Shown: positions 23,663 to 32,023 of the stretch, in pieces
How the letters are laid out: every line of letters starts with the position of its first letter
How positions within the stretch are numbered: the first letter of the stretch is position 1
Source of the DNA: CBDFKJ01 sp965248805
GTDB lineage: Bacteria > Pseudomonadota > Alphaproteobacteria > UBA6615
Assembly: GCA_965248805.1 (NCBI GenBank)
Contig: CBDFKJ010000003.1
Coordinates: forward strand, 102,656 to 166,655
DNA length: 64,000 bases
Direction: 5' to 3'
The notes under the pieces: generated by a model
The model's database searches: none
What the model was told of the DNA's origin: nothing
What the model saw: the letters and a program-made list of their open reading frames with translations, nothing else
Program-made: the position numbers and the translations under genes

Positions 23663-23950
23663 CTACGAGGCGCCTACCGCCCTCTTCAGAGCGGCCGACG
23701 GTCGGAACCTCAGCACCTTGGAAGCCTTGATCCGGATCTGCTCACCGGTCTGCGGGTTGCGGCCCTTGCGCGCCTTGCGGCTGGTGATGGTGAAAGTGCC
23801 GAAGTTGCCGATCGTGTAGCGGCCCTCCTTCTTGGACTTCTTGAGCCCCGCCTCGATCTCGCCAAGCACCAGATCCACCGTGCGCTTGGCCTCGGCCTTG
23901 TTCATGTTACCCTTCCTGGCGACGTTCTCGATGAATGCGGCTCTGCTCAT
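23663..23950 (-). CDS. HU-family nucleoid DNA-binding protein
   Basis: A 95-residue protein of the HU/IHF family: MSRAAFIENVARKGNMNKAE, then AGLKKSKKEGRYTIGNFGTF and TITSRKARKGRNPQTGEQIR, including the DNA-intercalating NPQTG arm with its conserved Pro. Closest in style to HU rather than IHF. It is 33 bases upstream of recQ on the same strand and probably co-transcribed with recQ and topB, giving a DNA-topology and recombination cassette. Confidence 0.92.
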   Translation of the reverse strand: MSRAAFIENVARKGNMNKAEAKRTVDLVLGEIEAGLKKSKKEGRYTIGNFGTFTITSRKARKGRNPQTGEQIRIKASKVLRFRPSAALKRAVGAS

Positions 23951-25106
23951 GGTGCGCAGCCTCTTGTCGTTATCGGGCCCACTCGATCTCCACGGTACCG
24001 CTATATATAGAGGTCATCGGTCCCGTGCACACCAGGAATGGAGGACAGTCCGCACCCTGGGTCGACCCTGTGTCGTGTGCGTGAAATTCAACCGACTGGG
24101 CCGGGTCCTGGACGAGGTTTTGGCTGTCAACTGTTGACCGGCGTCGAATGTTGACCCCTCACAGTCACGCAATATCAACGCATTAGCGCGCCGATCGGCG
24201 TCGAAACGGCGCGCCGATCAACAACCTCGGGGGGACAACGAGCCCCCACGGCGTCTCCGTGTCCCTGCTTCGTGTGACACCCAATATATTGAAAATAATG
24301 GATGTATGCTCAGAGCATACGGCAACGTCGCAAAATGGTTGCGCCTTTACCATGACAGCTCCGGCAACGCCGGGCGGCCTCAGAGCAAGAAAACGCAAGC
24401 GGACGAACCCGTGGCACCCATTACAGCGGGCTGTGTTCAGGTGTGGAAACTAACGGCGCATGCCGTAGGAAATGGCCGACGGCGTCGGAGAAGCGATCGG
24501 GAATCGGAAGCGGCACACATCGGGAGCCGAAGCCGGCGCGGCGCGTGAGCGGGTCCACAAGTACGACCTCGAGGGCGTGTCCCGCGTTGTCGACCGATTG
24601 GGACATGCAAGAGACCGCATCGCGGATAGGCGTCGGACGTCGGCCTGTGCGGGGACAAAAGTCTTTGTGAATCCGGAAGAGGCCGGAAGATGCCGGAAGA
24701 GGCCGGATAAAACCAAGGTTATCAACGGTTTGCGGCGCGGCGACGCTCGCGCGGAAGGAAGCCAAAAGTCTTTGTGAATCGGCCGTTCACGAGGCGAAAA
24801 TGGCCTTGAAAACGCGATTTTACGGCCGGTTCAAGGGGCCTGAATCGCCGGGAAAGTCGGGTTGTTTCGAGGGATCTGGAATCGGCCGCAATTTTAGCAA
24901 GTCTGACGTTGCCTAATAGACCCCCATGAACGACGGGGTTGCTGTCGCGGGGTGCGGCTGCCGATTGCCACTGCCAGGATCACCTCCCTCCTCACTTGAA
25001 AACGCCGAGCATCACGGCGTAAATTGGCAACGGCGCCTGAGGCATTTCGTATTACCCGTACGGCTTCGGCCACGCGAGGGGGTTACGGCCCTCCAGGCGC
25101 TTTACT
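23951..25106. other. 1.16 kb without a convincing gene; repeats and palindromes
   Basis: Short frames here have no family resemblance. Recognisable pieces are the palindrome CGCCGATCGGCG (about 24189), the 15-bp palindrome TATGCTCAGAGCATA (about 24306-24320), a GGAAGAGGCCGGAAGATGCC-type short repeat (24671-24710), and two direct copies of CAAAAGTCTTTGTGAATC (about 24656 and 24762). The last 350 bases lie directly behind the Mu-like head morphogenesis gene, where capsid and tail genes would be expected. Upstream sequence for HU probably lies at its left edge. Confidence 0.5.
24652..24780. repeat. Direct repeats with ACAAAAGTCTTT core
   Basis: GGACAAAAGTCTTTGTGAATC near 24652-24673 and CCAAAAGTCTTTGTGAATCG near 24763-24782. 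The same core in reverse orientation occurs twice at 44551-44595, where the lambda-like protease gene is cut off. It is therefore a repeated boundary sequence, perhaps a recombination or transposon end. Confidence 0.5.
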
Positions 25107-26300
25107 TCAGTCATGGACTAGCCTGAAACGTCGCCGAGCGTTGCGGTGGTTGTGGTCGTGCGCCCGGCGCAGGGTGACAAGGAACGTCTCGCCGCCGTCT
25201 TCGGTGGCTTTGACCACGGCGCGCCAGAGGCGGCCATCCTGCTCGAGGAAGCCGGCGGCTTGGTTCCCATAGGTCGCGAACACTTCCCCCTCGTCGAATA
25301 TCCGCTGGATGCGGGCGTAGTCGCCGGGCGCGAGCTCGGGATGGCGGATGGTCTGCTTGGCGGCGGTCTCGCCGGAGAGGCGGACGGTGTGGGACCGGCC
25401 GCCGATGGCTTTTCTGATCGCCTCGGGCACGACCGCGACCGGCCAATCACCGTCGGAGGCACCGGAGAGATGGCGCGCGAACAGCGGTGTCCGCCAGGGC
25501 CGGCCGATGGCGGCCCTGGCCAACGCTTCAGGTGCGGTGTCGATCTTGGCGATGAGGCGGTCGGCGGCGTTCCTGCCGGGGTTGATCAGCCCGACGTTGT
25601 GGGCGAGGCTAGGATCGACGCCGACGGGCACCCGGGCGGGCTCTTCGGTGCGCCTATTGACCCAGGGGCGGGTTTGTTGCGAGCCGGGCGGCGGGCCGGA
25701 CGAGACCTTGTAGCCGTAGCGCTCGAGATCGTCGTCGGAGAGTTGCTGGACGATGCAGCGGCAGCGCCAGCCGTTGGGCGGATAGTGAGTGTGCCAGAAG
25801 GGATGGTCGACGGGCAGCACGGTGCCGTGCCAGGCGGCATGCTGGGGCCTGGTGCGGGCATCCCGGACAGCCACATAGCGCAGGTACGGCATCTGCTCCT
25901 TGAGGCGCTCGATGCCCTGCCAGCGGCCGTGGGCGTAGGCCATGCGGACGTTGGTGTCGAAAATGATGCGCAGGCGCCGCGGCGAGCCGAGTTGGACCAT
26001 GCGGGTCTCGCCGGTGACCGGGTCGAGCATGGGCTGGCGGCCCCACCAGCCTTTCTTGCGCAGCGTGGGCTCGAGGTTGTCGCGGAACCAGTCGAAGGTC
26101 CGGCCGTCGGCAATCGCCGCGTCCATGGCCCCCTGGATATCCTGGAGGATGTCGAGCTTCATGGCCTTGGCGACGGTGAAGCTCCTGACATGGGTGGCGG
26201 CGTCGGTATCGCGCCAGTCGAAGCCGACATGGAAGCCTTTGGCGCGGAAATGCTTGACGGCTTCCTCGGGCGGGATATCGAGGATCTCGGGCTCGGGCAC
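25107..26300 (-). CDS. Mu gpF-like head morphogenesis protein with C-terminal nuclease-like domain
   Basis: A 397-residue SPP1 gp7/Mu F-type minor head protein: PEEAVKHFRAKGFHVGFDWR, then MVQLGSPRRLRIIFDTNVRM, AYAHGRWQGIERLKEQMPYL, RYVAVRDARTRPQHAAWHGT and the conserved HYPPNGWRCRCIVQQL. The last 110 residues (GEVFATYGNQAAGFLEQDGR, LWRAVVKATEDGGETFLVTL, RRAHDHNHRNARRRFRL) resemble the PBECR-type RNase-fold domains found at the end of phage head proteins. Translationally next to the portal gene (6-base gap), as in Mu-like phages. Protease, capsid and tail genes should follow but do not. Confidence 0.85.
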   Translation of the reverse strand: MPEPEILDIPPEEAVKHFRAKGFHVGFDWRDTDAATHVRSFTVAKAMKLDILQDIQGAMDAAIADGRTFDWFRDNLEPTLRKKGWWGRQPMLDPVTGETRMVQLGSPRRLRIIFDTNVRMAYAHGRWQGIERLKEQMPYLRYVAVRDARTRPQHAAWHGTVLPVDHPFWHTHYPPNGWRCRCIVQQLSDDDLERYGYKVSSGPPPGSQQTRPWVNRRTEEPARVPVGVDPSLAHNVGLINPGRNAADRLIAKIDTAPEALARAAIGRPWRTPLFARHLSGASDGDWPVAVVPEAIRKAIGGRSHTVRLSGETAAKQTIRHPELAPGDYARIQRIFDEGEVFATYGNQAAGFLEQDGRLWRAVVKATEDGGETFLVTLRRAHDHNHRNARRRFRLVHD

Positions 26301-26306
26301 GGCGGA

Positions 26307-27761
26307 TCAGTCGTCGCCGGCGTCGTCATCCACCAGCCCGGCCTCACCGGAGAGCTCGGCTGAGAAGGCCGCGCGGTGGAGCTTGGTCGCCACCGGCGTC
26401 TCATCCATGCGGCCGTACAGGCCACCGAGGCCGTCGCGCACGTCCTGGAAGCCATCGGCATTGCGGATGGCATCGAGGACGGGCTCGATCATGGGCTCCA
26501 TGAGGGGTTGCCAGCCGTCGAGCTCGGCGGCGAGCGCCCGGTCGATGGAATCGTCCCGGCCGGCTTCGGCAAAGGCGAACCGCTGCTCGGCGCTTGGCGC
26601 CGGCGCGTCCTCCCATTCGCCGCCGTAGGTGTCCTCGATGTAGCGCCGGGCCGGGCGCATCCCGCTCATGCGGGCGACGATCTCGTCGCGGGCGGCGCGG
26701 GCGCCCAGGTCCTCGGGCGGGGCGATCTCGCGCACGACGCGGGGACAGGCTGCGCCGGGATGGTTCCAATCGGTGAGCCAGCGGGCGACGGTGCGCTCGA
26801 CGCCGGAGCAGATCATGCGCGACAGCGTGGCGACGCGTTCGTCACGCACCAGCTTCTGCACCTCGGCGGTGCCCTTCCACGGCCCCATCTCGGTGGTCGC
26901 GGTCTGCAACAGGACGGCCTCGACGATGAGGGCGTCCATGTATTTGCAGAACTGGGCATGATCGCCGCCGCTGCGCCGGGTGGCCTCGAGGAACGTAATC
27001 TCCTGACCCTCTGGGATGGCGATGCCGGCACCCTGGGCCAACCGCTGGAGGGTCTCGAGGAGACGGTCGACCTCTTCGGTTGTCGCGTTGCGGCCGTGTT
27101 TGCCCATGGGCGTCGGGGTGCCGAACTTCTCGAGTGCCACGGCCCAGTGGCGGATGCCGTTGCGCTTCAGCCAGACCGGCCAGAAGCAGAGCCGGGCGGC
27201 GCCGGGCCCGTGGGCCTGGCCGCCGTGCTCGGCGGGCATGCGGGCGAGCCAGAACTTGGCCTCGGGCACCGGCGCGCCGCGAGGGTGGGTCCGGCTGATC
27301 AGGCGCAGGTCCCCGTCCGTGCCGAAGCGGAAGCGCTCGGGCGCACGGGTGCGGATGGCGGCGATCTCGACCCGGCCGCCGGCCGGTTGCCAGATGATCT
27401 CGGCCACCGAATAGCCGTACCAGACGGCGTGGGCCATCTCGCGGAAGGCGGTATCGAAGTCGGCCGCCGCGAGCTGCTCGGCGAGGTCCTCGGCCGCCGC
27501 GGCATCGCGGCGCCCCGGCCCTCCCGGCTCGACGCGCCAGGGGATGGCCGAGACCGCATCGAGCAGTTGGGCAAGGCTGGTGGCGGCCTTCTCGTCGCGC
27601 AGGGTCTCGCGCCAGGCCGCCGGCCCGCCGCGTAGAATGCTCTGTGGCGATCCCGTAGCGCCGATGAACGGCGAGAGCGCGGCATCGATGCCGCCGCCGG
27701 TGGCGGCGACCTCGCCGCGGGGCGGCCGCGCCGGGGTCTTTGATCTGCGGTTGCGCGCCAT
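26307..27761 (-). CDS. Mu-like phage portal protein (DUF935, gp29-like)
   Basis: A 484-residue portal protein: SPFIGATGSPQSILRGGPAA, then LLDAVSAIPWRVEPGGPGRR, MAHAVWYGYSVAEIIWQPAG and KHGRNATTEEVDRLLETLQR. The portal forms the dodecameric gate through which the genome is packed. GPWKGTAEVQKLVRDERVAT is a typical DUF935 stretch. The start overlaps the terminase stop by one base (27761), so the two are coupled. Normal length and no breaks. Confidence 0.88.
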   Translation of the reverse strand: MARNRRSKTPARPPRGEVAATGGGIDAALSPFIGATGSPQSILRGGPAAWRETLRDEKAATSLAQLLDAVSAIPWRVEPGGPGRRDAAAAEDLAEQLAAADFDTAFREMAHAVWYGYSVAEIIWQPAGGRVEIAAIRTRAPERFRFGTDGDLRLISRTHPRGAPVPEAKFWLARMPAEHGGQAHGPGAARLCFWPVWLKRNGIRHWAVALEKFGTPTPMGKHGRNATTEEVDRLLETLQRLAQGAGIAIPEGQEITFLEATRRSGGDHAQFCKYMDALIVEAVLLQTATTEMGPWKGTAEVQKLVRDERVATLSRMICSGVERTVARWLTDWNHPGAACPRVVREIAPPEDLGARAARDEIVARMSGMRPARRYIEDTYGGEWEDAPAPSAEQRFAFAEAGRDDSIDRALAAELDGWQPLMEPMIEPVLDAIRNADGFQDVRDGLGGLYGRMDETPVATKLHRAAFSAELSGEAGLVDDDAGDD

Positions 27762-29182
27762 CAGTGCCAGCCGCTCCAGTCGGTGCCGCCGTTGACGATG
27801 TTGAGGCGCCGGTCGATGGCGTAGGCATCATTGTCGCCGCCGTAGGCGGCCAGCCCTGAGTAACGGCCATTGGTGGTGCGCGCGGTAAAGGGCCCGGTCG
27901 TATCGGCCGCCGCGGCGCAGGCCAAGGCAATGGCCCAGAAGCGGTCGGCATGACCGTCGGTGGCGCTGCGTTCGGCGACAAGACGGGGGGCGCCGGTGGC
28001 GCCGGCCTCGGCGCGCACGCTGTGCAGGTCGCGCCTGAGCTCGTCATCGGCGGGAATGCGCAGGCGGCGGTCTTCCAGGACCTCGCGCAGCGCCGTGGCG
28101 ACATCGAGCTTGCGGGGTGCGGACATCTGCACCCCCTCGACGTGCAGCCGGCCGTGCGTGTCCTGAAGGCGTTCGACCATCATCTCGCCCATGCCGGTCT
28201 GGTCGACCGCGATGCGCAGTGGCCGGTAGCGCCGATCGAGTGCGGCGACGATCGCCTCCTGCTCGGAAAAGGTGATGTTGTGGCGAACCACCAGCTCGCG
28301 CAGCCAGAGCACGTCGCCCACCGTCTCGACCGCGGCGGCGACCCAGAGATCGTGGCGGCGCGCGATGTCGATTCCGATATGGGCCGGACCGCCCGCATAG
28401 CCGTCGGGCGCTCCGGCACCGGCGTCTTCGGCGGCGCGGATCAGCTCCCAGGCGAGCCAGGCACCGGCACCGGCCGACGGAACGCAATCCAACTCCTCCG
28501 CCGCGCGGATGCCGTATCGGTGGCGGATCTCCGCCTCCCACACCGCCTCGGCCTCTGGTGACCAGTCCTGCCCCGTAACCGCACAGATGCGTTCGTACAG
28601 CCCCTCGGCGAGCGCCTGTCCCAAGGTGACCGTATGCAGGCTGCCGGAGGTCACGCCGTCGCGGATATCGCGCACCAGCGCGGCAAACGGCGAGGCCTCG
28701 CCGTCATGGGTCGAGAGGACATGCACGCGGCCGCCCCACAAGCCGAAGGCGAGCGCGGCCTTGAGCACCTCGCCGAGGTTGTCGACGAAGGCGGCCTCGT
28801 CGATGACGGCGATATCGCCCGGCCGGCCCTTGGAGCGGAATGCGCGCGGCGCCGAGGTCATCGCCAGCACCTCCTTGCCCGAGGCCAGCGCCAGACGGAA
28901 CGCCTGCACGTCGCGCTCGCCGTCGCGGATCAGGGTCTCGCCGACGGCCTCGACGCCGACATTGAGGGTCCGCGCCCACTCGGCGCAGTCGTCGATGAAG
29001 CCGCGGGTCATGTCCTTGTTGTAGGACTGGTAATAGACGTTGCCCCGGTCCTCACCGGCGTGCATCACGGCATCGTAGGCCTCGGCCCATGAGAGCCCGA
29101 TGCGCCGCGGCTTCTCGATCACCTTGACGCCGGCGCGATCGGCAACCCAGCGCGCCTGGTAGGGCAACGGGGTGCGGTTCAC
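27761..29182 (-). CDS. Mu-like terminase large subunit (gp28-like)
   Basis: A 473-residue packaging ATPase-nuclease. The Walker A-like arginine-rich loop is in VIEKPRRIGLSWAEAYDAVM (about residues 20-40), Walker B in GRPGDIAVIDEAAFVDNLGE (about 135-154), then coupling motif VHVLSTHDGEASPF. The C-terminal RNase H-type nuclease has AHIGIDIARRHDLWVAAAVE (catalytic Asp) and RIAVDQTGMGEMMVERLQDT. It packages headfuls of phage DNA in Mu-like phages. Stop and start overlaps with the portal and with the small-terminase-like gene show one operon. Confidence 0.9.
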   Translation of the reverse strand: MNRTPLPYQARWVADRAGVKVIEKPRRIGLSWAEAYDAVMHAGEDRGNVYYQSYNKDMTRGFIDDCAEWARTLNVGVEAVGETLIRDGERDVQAFRLALASGKEVLAMTSAPRAFRSKGRPGDIAVIDEAAFVDNLGEVLKAALAFGLWGGRVHVLSTHDGEASPFAALVRDIRDGVTSGSLHTVTLGQALAEGLYERICAVTGQDWSPEAEAVWEAEIRHRYGIRAAEELDCVPSAGAGAWLAWELIRAAEDAGAGAPDGYAGGPAHIGIDIARRHDLWVAAAVETVGDVLWLRELVVRHNITFSEQEAIVAALDRRYRPLRIAVDQTGMGEMMVERLQDTHGRLHVEGVQMSAPRKLDVATALREVLEDRRLRIPADDELRRDLHSVRAEAGATGAPRLVAERSATDGHADRFWAIALACAAAADTTGPFTARTTNGRYSGLAAYGGDNDAYAIDRRLNIVNGGTDWSGWH

Positions 29183-29688
29183 GGCGCCGCCCCTTCGATG
29201 GCGGCGCGGATCGCGGCCGCGGTATCGGCCGTGAGGCCGGCCTTGGTTGCAGCCTTGTCGGCGGCGTGGGCCGCTTCTCTCAGAACCTGACGGCGCTCGC
29301 GGCGGATCGAGATCGAGGCCCGCGCGACCTCGGCAAGGGCACGGGCGGCAGCAGTGATCTGCTTCATGTCGCCCCGTTCGGCGGCGAGCAGGAGATCGAA
29401 GATAAGGGTCTGCACTTGGCGCAAGGCGCCCTCGGCCAGGGCGCCGGCATCGTCAGGCGTGGCCGCCAGCAGGGTTTCCGCCTGCTCGGTGGCCAGACGG
29501 GTCTGCTCGATCCGCCTCTCCAGCGCCGCGCCATGCTGGTGCAACGCCGACTTGCCGATCGGGTGACCCTGTTCGGCGATCCAGTCGGCAAACTCGGTGT
29601 AGCCGGAGAAACCGCGTTCGACGATCAGTGCGTCGAGCTGGGCGCGCAATCCGCGCGGCAGCGCCAGCACCTTGGAACGCCGCGGCAT
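29179..29688 (-). CDS. DUF3486 protein (Mu gp27-like, probable small terminase)
   Basis: A 169-residue protein, MPRRSKVLALPRGLRAQLDA, then LIVERGFSGYTEFADWIAEQ, GHPIGKSALHQHGAALERRI, typical of DUF3486. An N-terminal DNA-binding helix pair is followed by long helices. In Mu, gp27 is the likely DNA-recognition subunit of terminase. The start at 29688 overlaps the preceding stop (TGATG), and its stop overlaps the terminase start (ATGA). The 126-codon extension upstream in this frame is shadow sequence. Confidence 0.85.
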   Translation of the reverse strand: MPRRSKVLALPRGLRAQLDALIVERGFSGYTEFADWIAEQGHPIGKSALHQHGAALERRIEQTRLATEQAETLLAATPDDAGALAEGALRQVQTLIFDLLLAAERGDMKQITAAARALAEVARASISIRRERRQVLREAAHAADKAATKAGLTADTAAAIRAAIEGAAP

Positions 29689-30020
29689 CAGTCGCCCGGC
29701 CGCGACCGGGGTGGCCGGCGGATGCCGGGCTCGCAGGGAACCTGGTAGTCGGCCACGTCGTAGCCGTGGCGTGTGAGCACGACCCGCCAGGGATCGACCG
29801 CGTGGCGCTCGATCGTGACCAGCTTGCGGGATTCCAGGTAGGCGATCTGGTCGCGCAGCCAGTGCCGGGTGATGCCGAGATAGCCGGCGACCAGCACCTC
29901 GCGGATCATCCTCTCGGTGGCGCCGAGATGGCCGCCGATCCGGAGCGTACGAAGGATGTCCCAGCGCGCTGCCGGCAGCATACGCTCGTCGATCAGCGGG
30001 TTGATATCGTGCTCGCTCAT
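29688..30020 (-). CDS. Mu gp26-like winged-helix phage protein
   Basis: A 110-residue protein: ERMLPAARWDILRTLRIGGH, then LGATERMIREVLVAGYLGIT, RHWLRDQIAYLESRKLVTIE and RHAVDPWRVVLTRHGYDVAD. The pattern is a winged helix (helix-turn-helix plus beta hairpin), as in the small proteins between Mu gp25 and gp27. Coupled on both sides by overlapping stops and starts. The exact role in packaging is unknown. Confidence 0.75.
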   Translation of the reverse strand: MSEHDINPLIDERMLPAARWDILRTLRIGGHLGATERMIREVLVAGYLGITRHWLRDQIAYLESRKLVTIERHAVDPWRVVLTRHGYDVADYQVPCEPGIRRPPRSRPGD

Positions 30021-30361
30021 TTACCGTCTCCGTTCCAGACCCGCTCCGCGGCGCTGAAGCGCTCATCGAGCCGCGCCAGCATGACCGAGTGATCCTCCAG
30101 CATGCCGATCACGCGGCTGGTCATCTGCACCCAGTCGTCGCGCCGCACATAGTGCTCGGCGACGTGCAGCCGGAGGCCCGCCAGGTCGCGCTCGATCGCC
30201 ACGATCCGCGCCGGGCCGTCATCGCCGGCGGCGCTGGCCTGGGCCGCCGGGCCGCCGGTGCGAATCACCCCCAGCCGTTGCAGCGCCAGCACCAGGGCGC
30301 CCAGCAGGATCACCACCGCCGCGACCCCGCCGAACGCTTGCCAGGCCGCGGGCTCGATCAC
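30017..30361 (-). CDS. DUF2730 protein (Mu gp25-like)
   Basis: A 114-residue protein beginning with GTG 30361: VIEPAAWQAFGGVAAVVILL, then GALVLALQRLGVI (one membrane helix), then IVAIERDLAGLRLHVAEHYV and RRDDWVQMTSRVIGMLEDHS, a coiled coil. This is the DUF2730 layout. GTG is chosen because it overlaps the preceding TGA (GTGA), whereas ATG-initiated longer frames lie within another gene. Confidence 0.8.
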   Translation of the reverse strand: MIEPAAWQAFGGVAAVVILLGALVLALQRLGVIRTGGPAAQASAAGDDGPARIVAIERDLAGLRLHVAEHYVRRDDWVQMTSRVIGMLEDHSVMLARLDERFSAAERVWNGDGK

Positions 30362-30855
30362 CGTCCCGTGTCCCGCTTGGCGAGCTGTCGTGCGCCGAAC
30401 CACCACAAGACGCAGGTGGTGGCGAGGTAGAGCACGGTGTCGATGATGCGGGGGCGGATATCGATGGTCTCCATGTCGGAGCCGCCGAGCGTGAAGTAAA
30501 TCGTGCCGACGAGGCCGACGAACATGAAGGTGAGGCCGGGCCGGGTCAGGCCGCGCACGACATCGACGAAGACCAGCCACTTGCTGTCGCCCCGCGACCA
30601 GCGCCGCGAGGCTTCTTTGTAGGAGGCCTCCAATGCCGACCAGGCGGCTTGGTCGCGAGCCGATTCGGCCTCGACGGCGGCGACACGCTCGGCCGAGGCC
30701 GCCTCGGCCCGGGCCATCTCCATGTCGAGCCGGCGCAACTCCATCTCCTGGGCGTGGCGCTGCTTGGCCTGGAAGTAGCTGGAAAAGAAGCTGACCGCGG
30801 TGCCGAGCAGGCCCGAGACGCCACCGGTCAGGATCGAAAGCAGCACATCAAGCAT
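30358..30855 (-). CDS. Holin-like 3-TM phage membrane protein
   Basis: A 165-residue protein with hydrophobic segments at about 3-25 (VLLSILTGGVSGLLGTAVSF), 105-125 (LTFMFVGLVGTIYFTLG) and 140-158 (IIDTVLYLATTCVLWWFGAR). A central Arg/Glu-rich coiled coil (QEMELRRLDMEMARAEAASA) lies between the first two. The layout is that of 3-TM holins in Mu-like lysis regions. It overlaps the DUF5675 gene by 8 bases. Function inferred from context and topology only. Confidence 0.7.
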   Translation of the reverse strand: MLDVLLSILTGGVSGLLGTAVSFFSSYFQAKQRHAQEMELRRLDMEMARAEAASAERVAAVEAESARDQAAWSALEASYKEASRRWSRGDSKWLVFVDVVRGLTRPGLTFMFVGLVGTIYFTLGGSDMETIDIRPRIIDTVLYLATTCVLWWFGARQLAKRDTGR

Positions 30856-31276
30856 GGCCAATCTCCAACTCGAAGGGCCGGCCGGCGGCCCAGGCCATGA
30901 GGTGCCGCAGTGCCGTGCGGCTGCCGAGCACGGCCTGCTGCGCCCGGCCCTTGACCGTGAGGCGGCCGGACCGGAGCCCCGGCAGCAGGCAGCCCAGCGT
31001 GTGGGTGTGAAGCCCCGCCTCGACATCGCCGCCGACGTTGCCGGCATGGATCAGGATGTGTGAGCGGTCCGCTACACATGTGACGAGCAGACAGCGCCCG
31101 AAACGGGGCGAGAGGTGTGGCAATGTCTCGTAGACGCCTTCCGGGATGCACGAGCGGTTGCGCCGGTTATCCCGCCATGGCGGCTCCATGGTGTGCAGAT
31201 GCAGATCGCCCGCCGCCAGGACACCCATGGTGCCGTGCACGCTCGACTGGTTGCGGATCAGGCTGGCCCGTCGCAT
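30848..31276 (-). CDS. DUF5675 family phage protein
   Basis: A 142-residue protein: NQSSVHGTMGVLAAGDLHLH, then TMEPPWRDNRRNRSCIPEGV, YETLPHLSPRFGRCLLVTCV, SHILIHAGNVGGDVEAGLHT and HTLGCLLPGLRSGRL. The HAGN and CIP(E)G motifs are those of DUF5675, an L,D-transpeptidase-like fold often placed in lysis regions. The catalytic role is unproven. It is followed by the holin-like gene, consistent with a lysis cassette. Confidence 0.8.
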   Translation of the reverse strand: MRRASLIRNQSSVHGTMGVLAAGDLHLHTMEPPWRDNRRNRSCIPEGVYETLPHLSPRFGRCLLVTCVADRSHILIHAGNVGGDVEAGLHTHTLGCLLPGLRSGRLTVKGRAQQAVLGSRTALRHLMAWAAGRPFELEIGHA

Positions 31277-31358
31277 GGGTGGATAAGAACAGAGCCGGAC
31301 ACGCCCGTGCAGCGGACCATGGTCCGCACCCCATCGGGCCGGATGCCGGCGGTGAGAC

Positions 31359-31658
31359 CTAGCGCGCTGCGGCCACGAAGATCAGTATCAAGAAAAGACC
31401 GATGAGGAGAATGGCGGGAAAGAAGATCGCGAGAAGCGGAAAAACAACGTCTTGCCAGAATTCCTGGCGTTTCCTGATCAGCTCGAACTGATGGGCTTTC
31501 GTCAAACTTGGCCCGCCGGAATTGCCTGCCGCGAAAGGACGGCTCGCGCCATCGCCCCGCCGACTAGCCGCAAACACGGCGACCACAGCGGCAACGATCG
31601 CCACGACGATCCAAATCCAAGCCTCGGCGGGGAACGAGCCGCCGCATTCAGCCATCAT
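31359..31658 (-). CDS. Small membrane protein, two hydrophobic segments
   Basis: A 99-residue protein: MMAECGGSFPAEAWIWIVVA, then IVAAVVAVFAASRRGDGA, a polar stretch (FELIRKRQEFWQDVVFP) and LLAIFFPAILLIGLFLILIF. Two membrane segments flank a charged loop. It overlaps the Mor-like gene by four bases. It is probably part of the lysis or host-interaction region, but no family was recognised. Confidence 0.6.
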   Translation of the reverse strand: MMAECGGSFPAEAWIWIVVAIVAAVVAVFAASRRGDGASRPFAAGNSGGPSLTKAHQFELIRKRQEFWQDVVFPLLAIFFPAILLIGLFLILIFVAAAR

Positions 31659-32023
31659 AATGATGGCCCATGAGGCACGTGAACGGATATGGCCCGCCGG
31701 TAGCGGCGCGCGGTGCGCCGGGAGAGACCGAGACGCGCGGCGATCTCGGCAGTGGTGCGGCCCTGGTCTGCGAGGTACGCCACCAGCGCCCGGCGGGCGC
31801 GAGGGATGTAGACCGGACCGCCGCCGCAACGCCGGGCGACGGCGCGGGCGGCCTCAAGGCCCAGCAGGGCGACCAGCGGATGGCCGCGCTCATGCGCGAG
31901 GTACTCGGGGCGCGGGATATGAAAGGCGTCCTCGCCGCCGTGCGCCAGGGCGACCTCGAGCGCCGCCGCGTAGCCGGCGACCTCGGCGATCTCGGCCAGC
32001 ACGCCGGGCAGAGGCGCGGCCAC
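31655..32023 (-). CDS. Mor-family transcription activator (Mu Mor/C-like)
   Basis: A 122-residue protein with YLAHERGHPLVALLGLEAAR, then CGGGPVYIPRARRALVAYLA, DQGRTTAEIAARLGLSRRTA and RRYRRAISVHV. This is the Mor dimerisation domain with its GG.VYIP strand followed by a C-terminal HTH. In Mu, Mor activates middle or late transcription. Its position between early genes and the lysis and head genes is as in Mu, so it is likely the late switch of this prophage. Confidence 0.85.
   Translation of the reverse strand: MAAPLPGVLAEIAEVAGYAAALEVALAHGGEDAFHIPRPEYLAHERGHPLVALLGLEAARAVARRCGGGPVYIPRARRALVAYLADQGRTTAEIAARLGLSRRTARRYRRAISVHVPHGPSL

Noticed and set aside
24259..24777. Short overlapping frames as genes, or a tRNA
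   Set aside because: No family resemblance, no ribosome-binding sites, and no cloverleaf could be drawn; kept only as a repeat-bearing gap.
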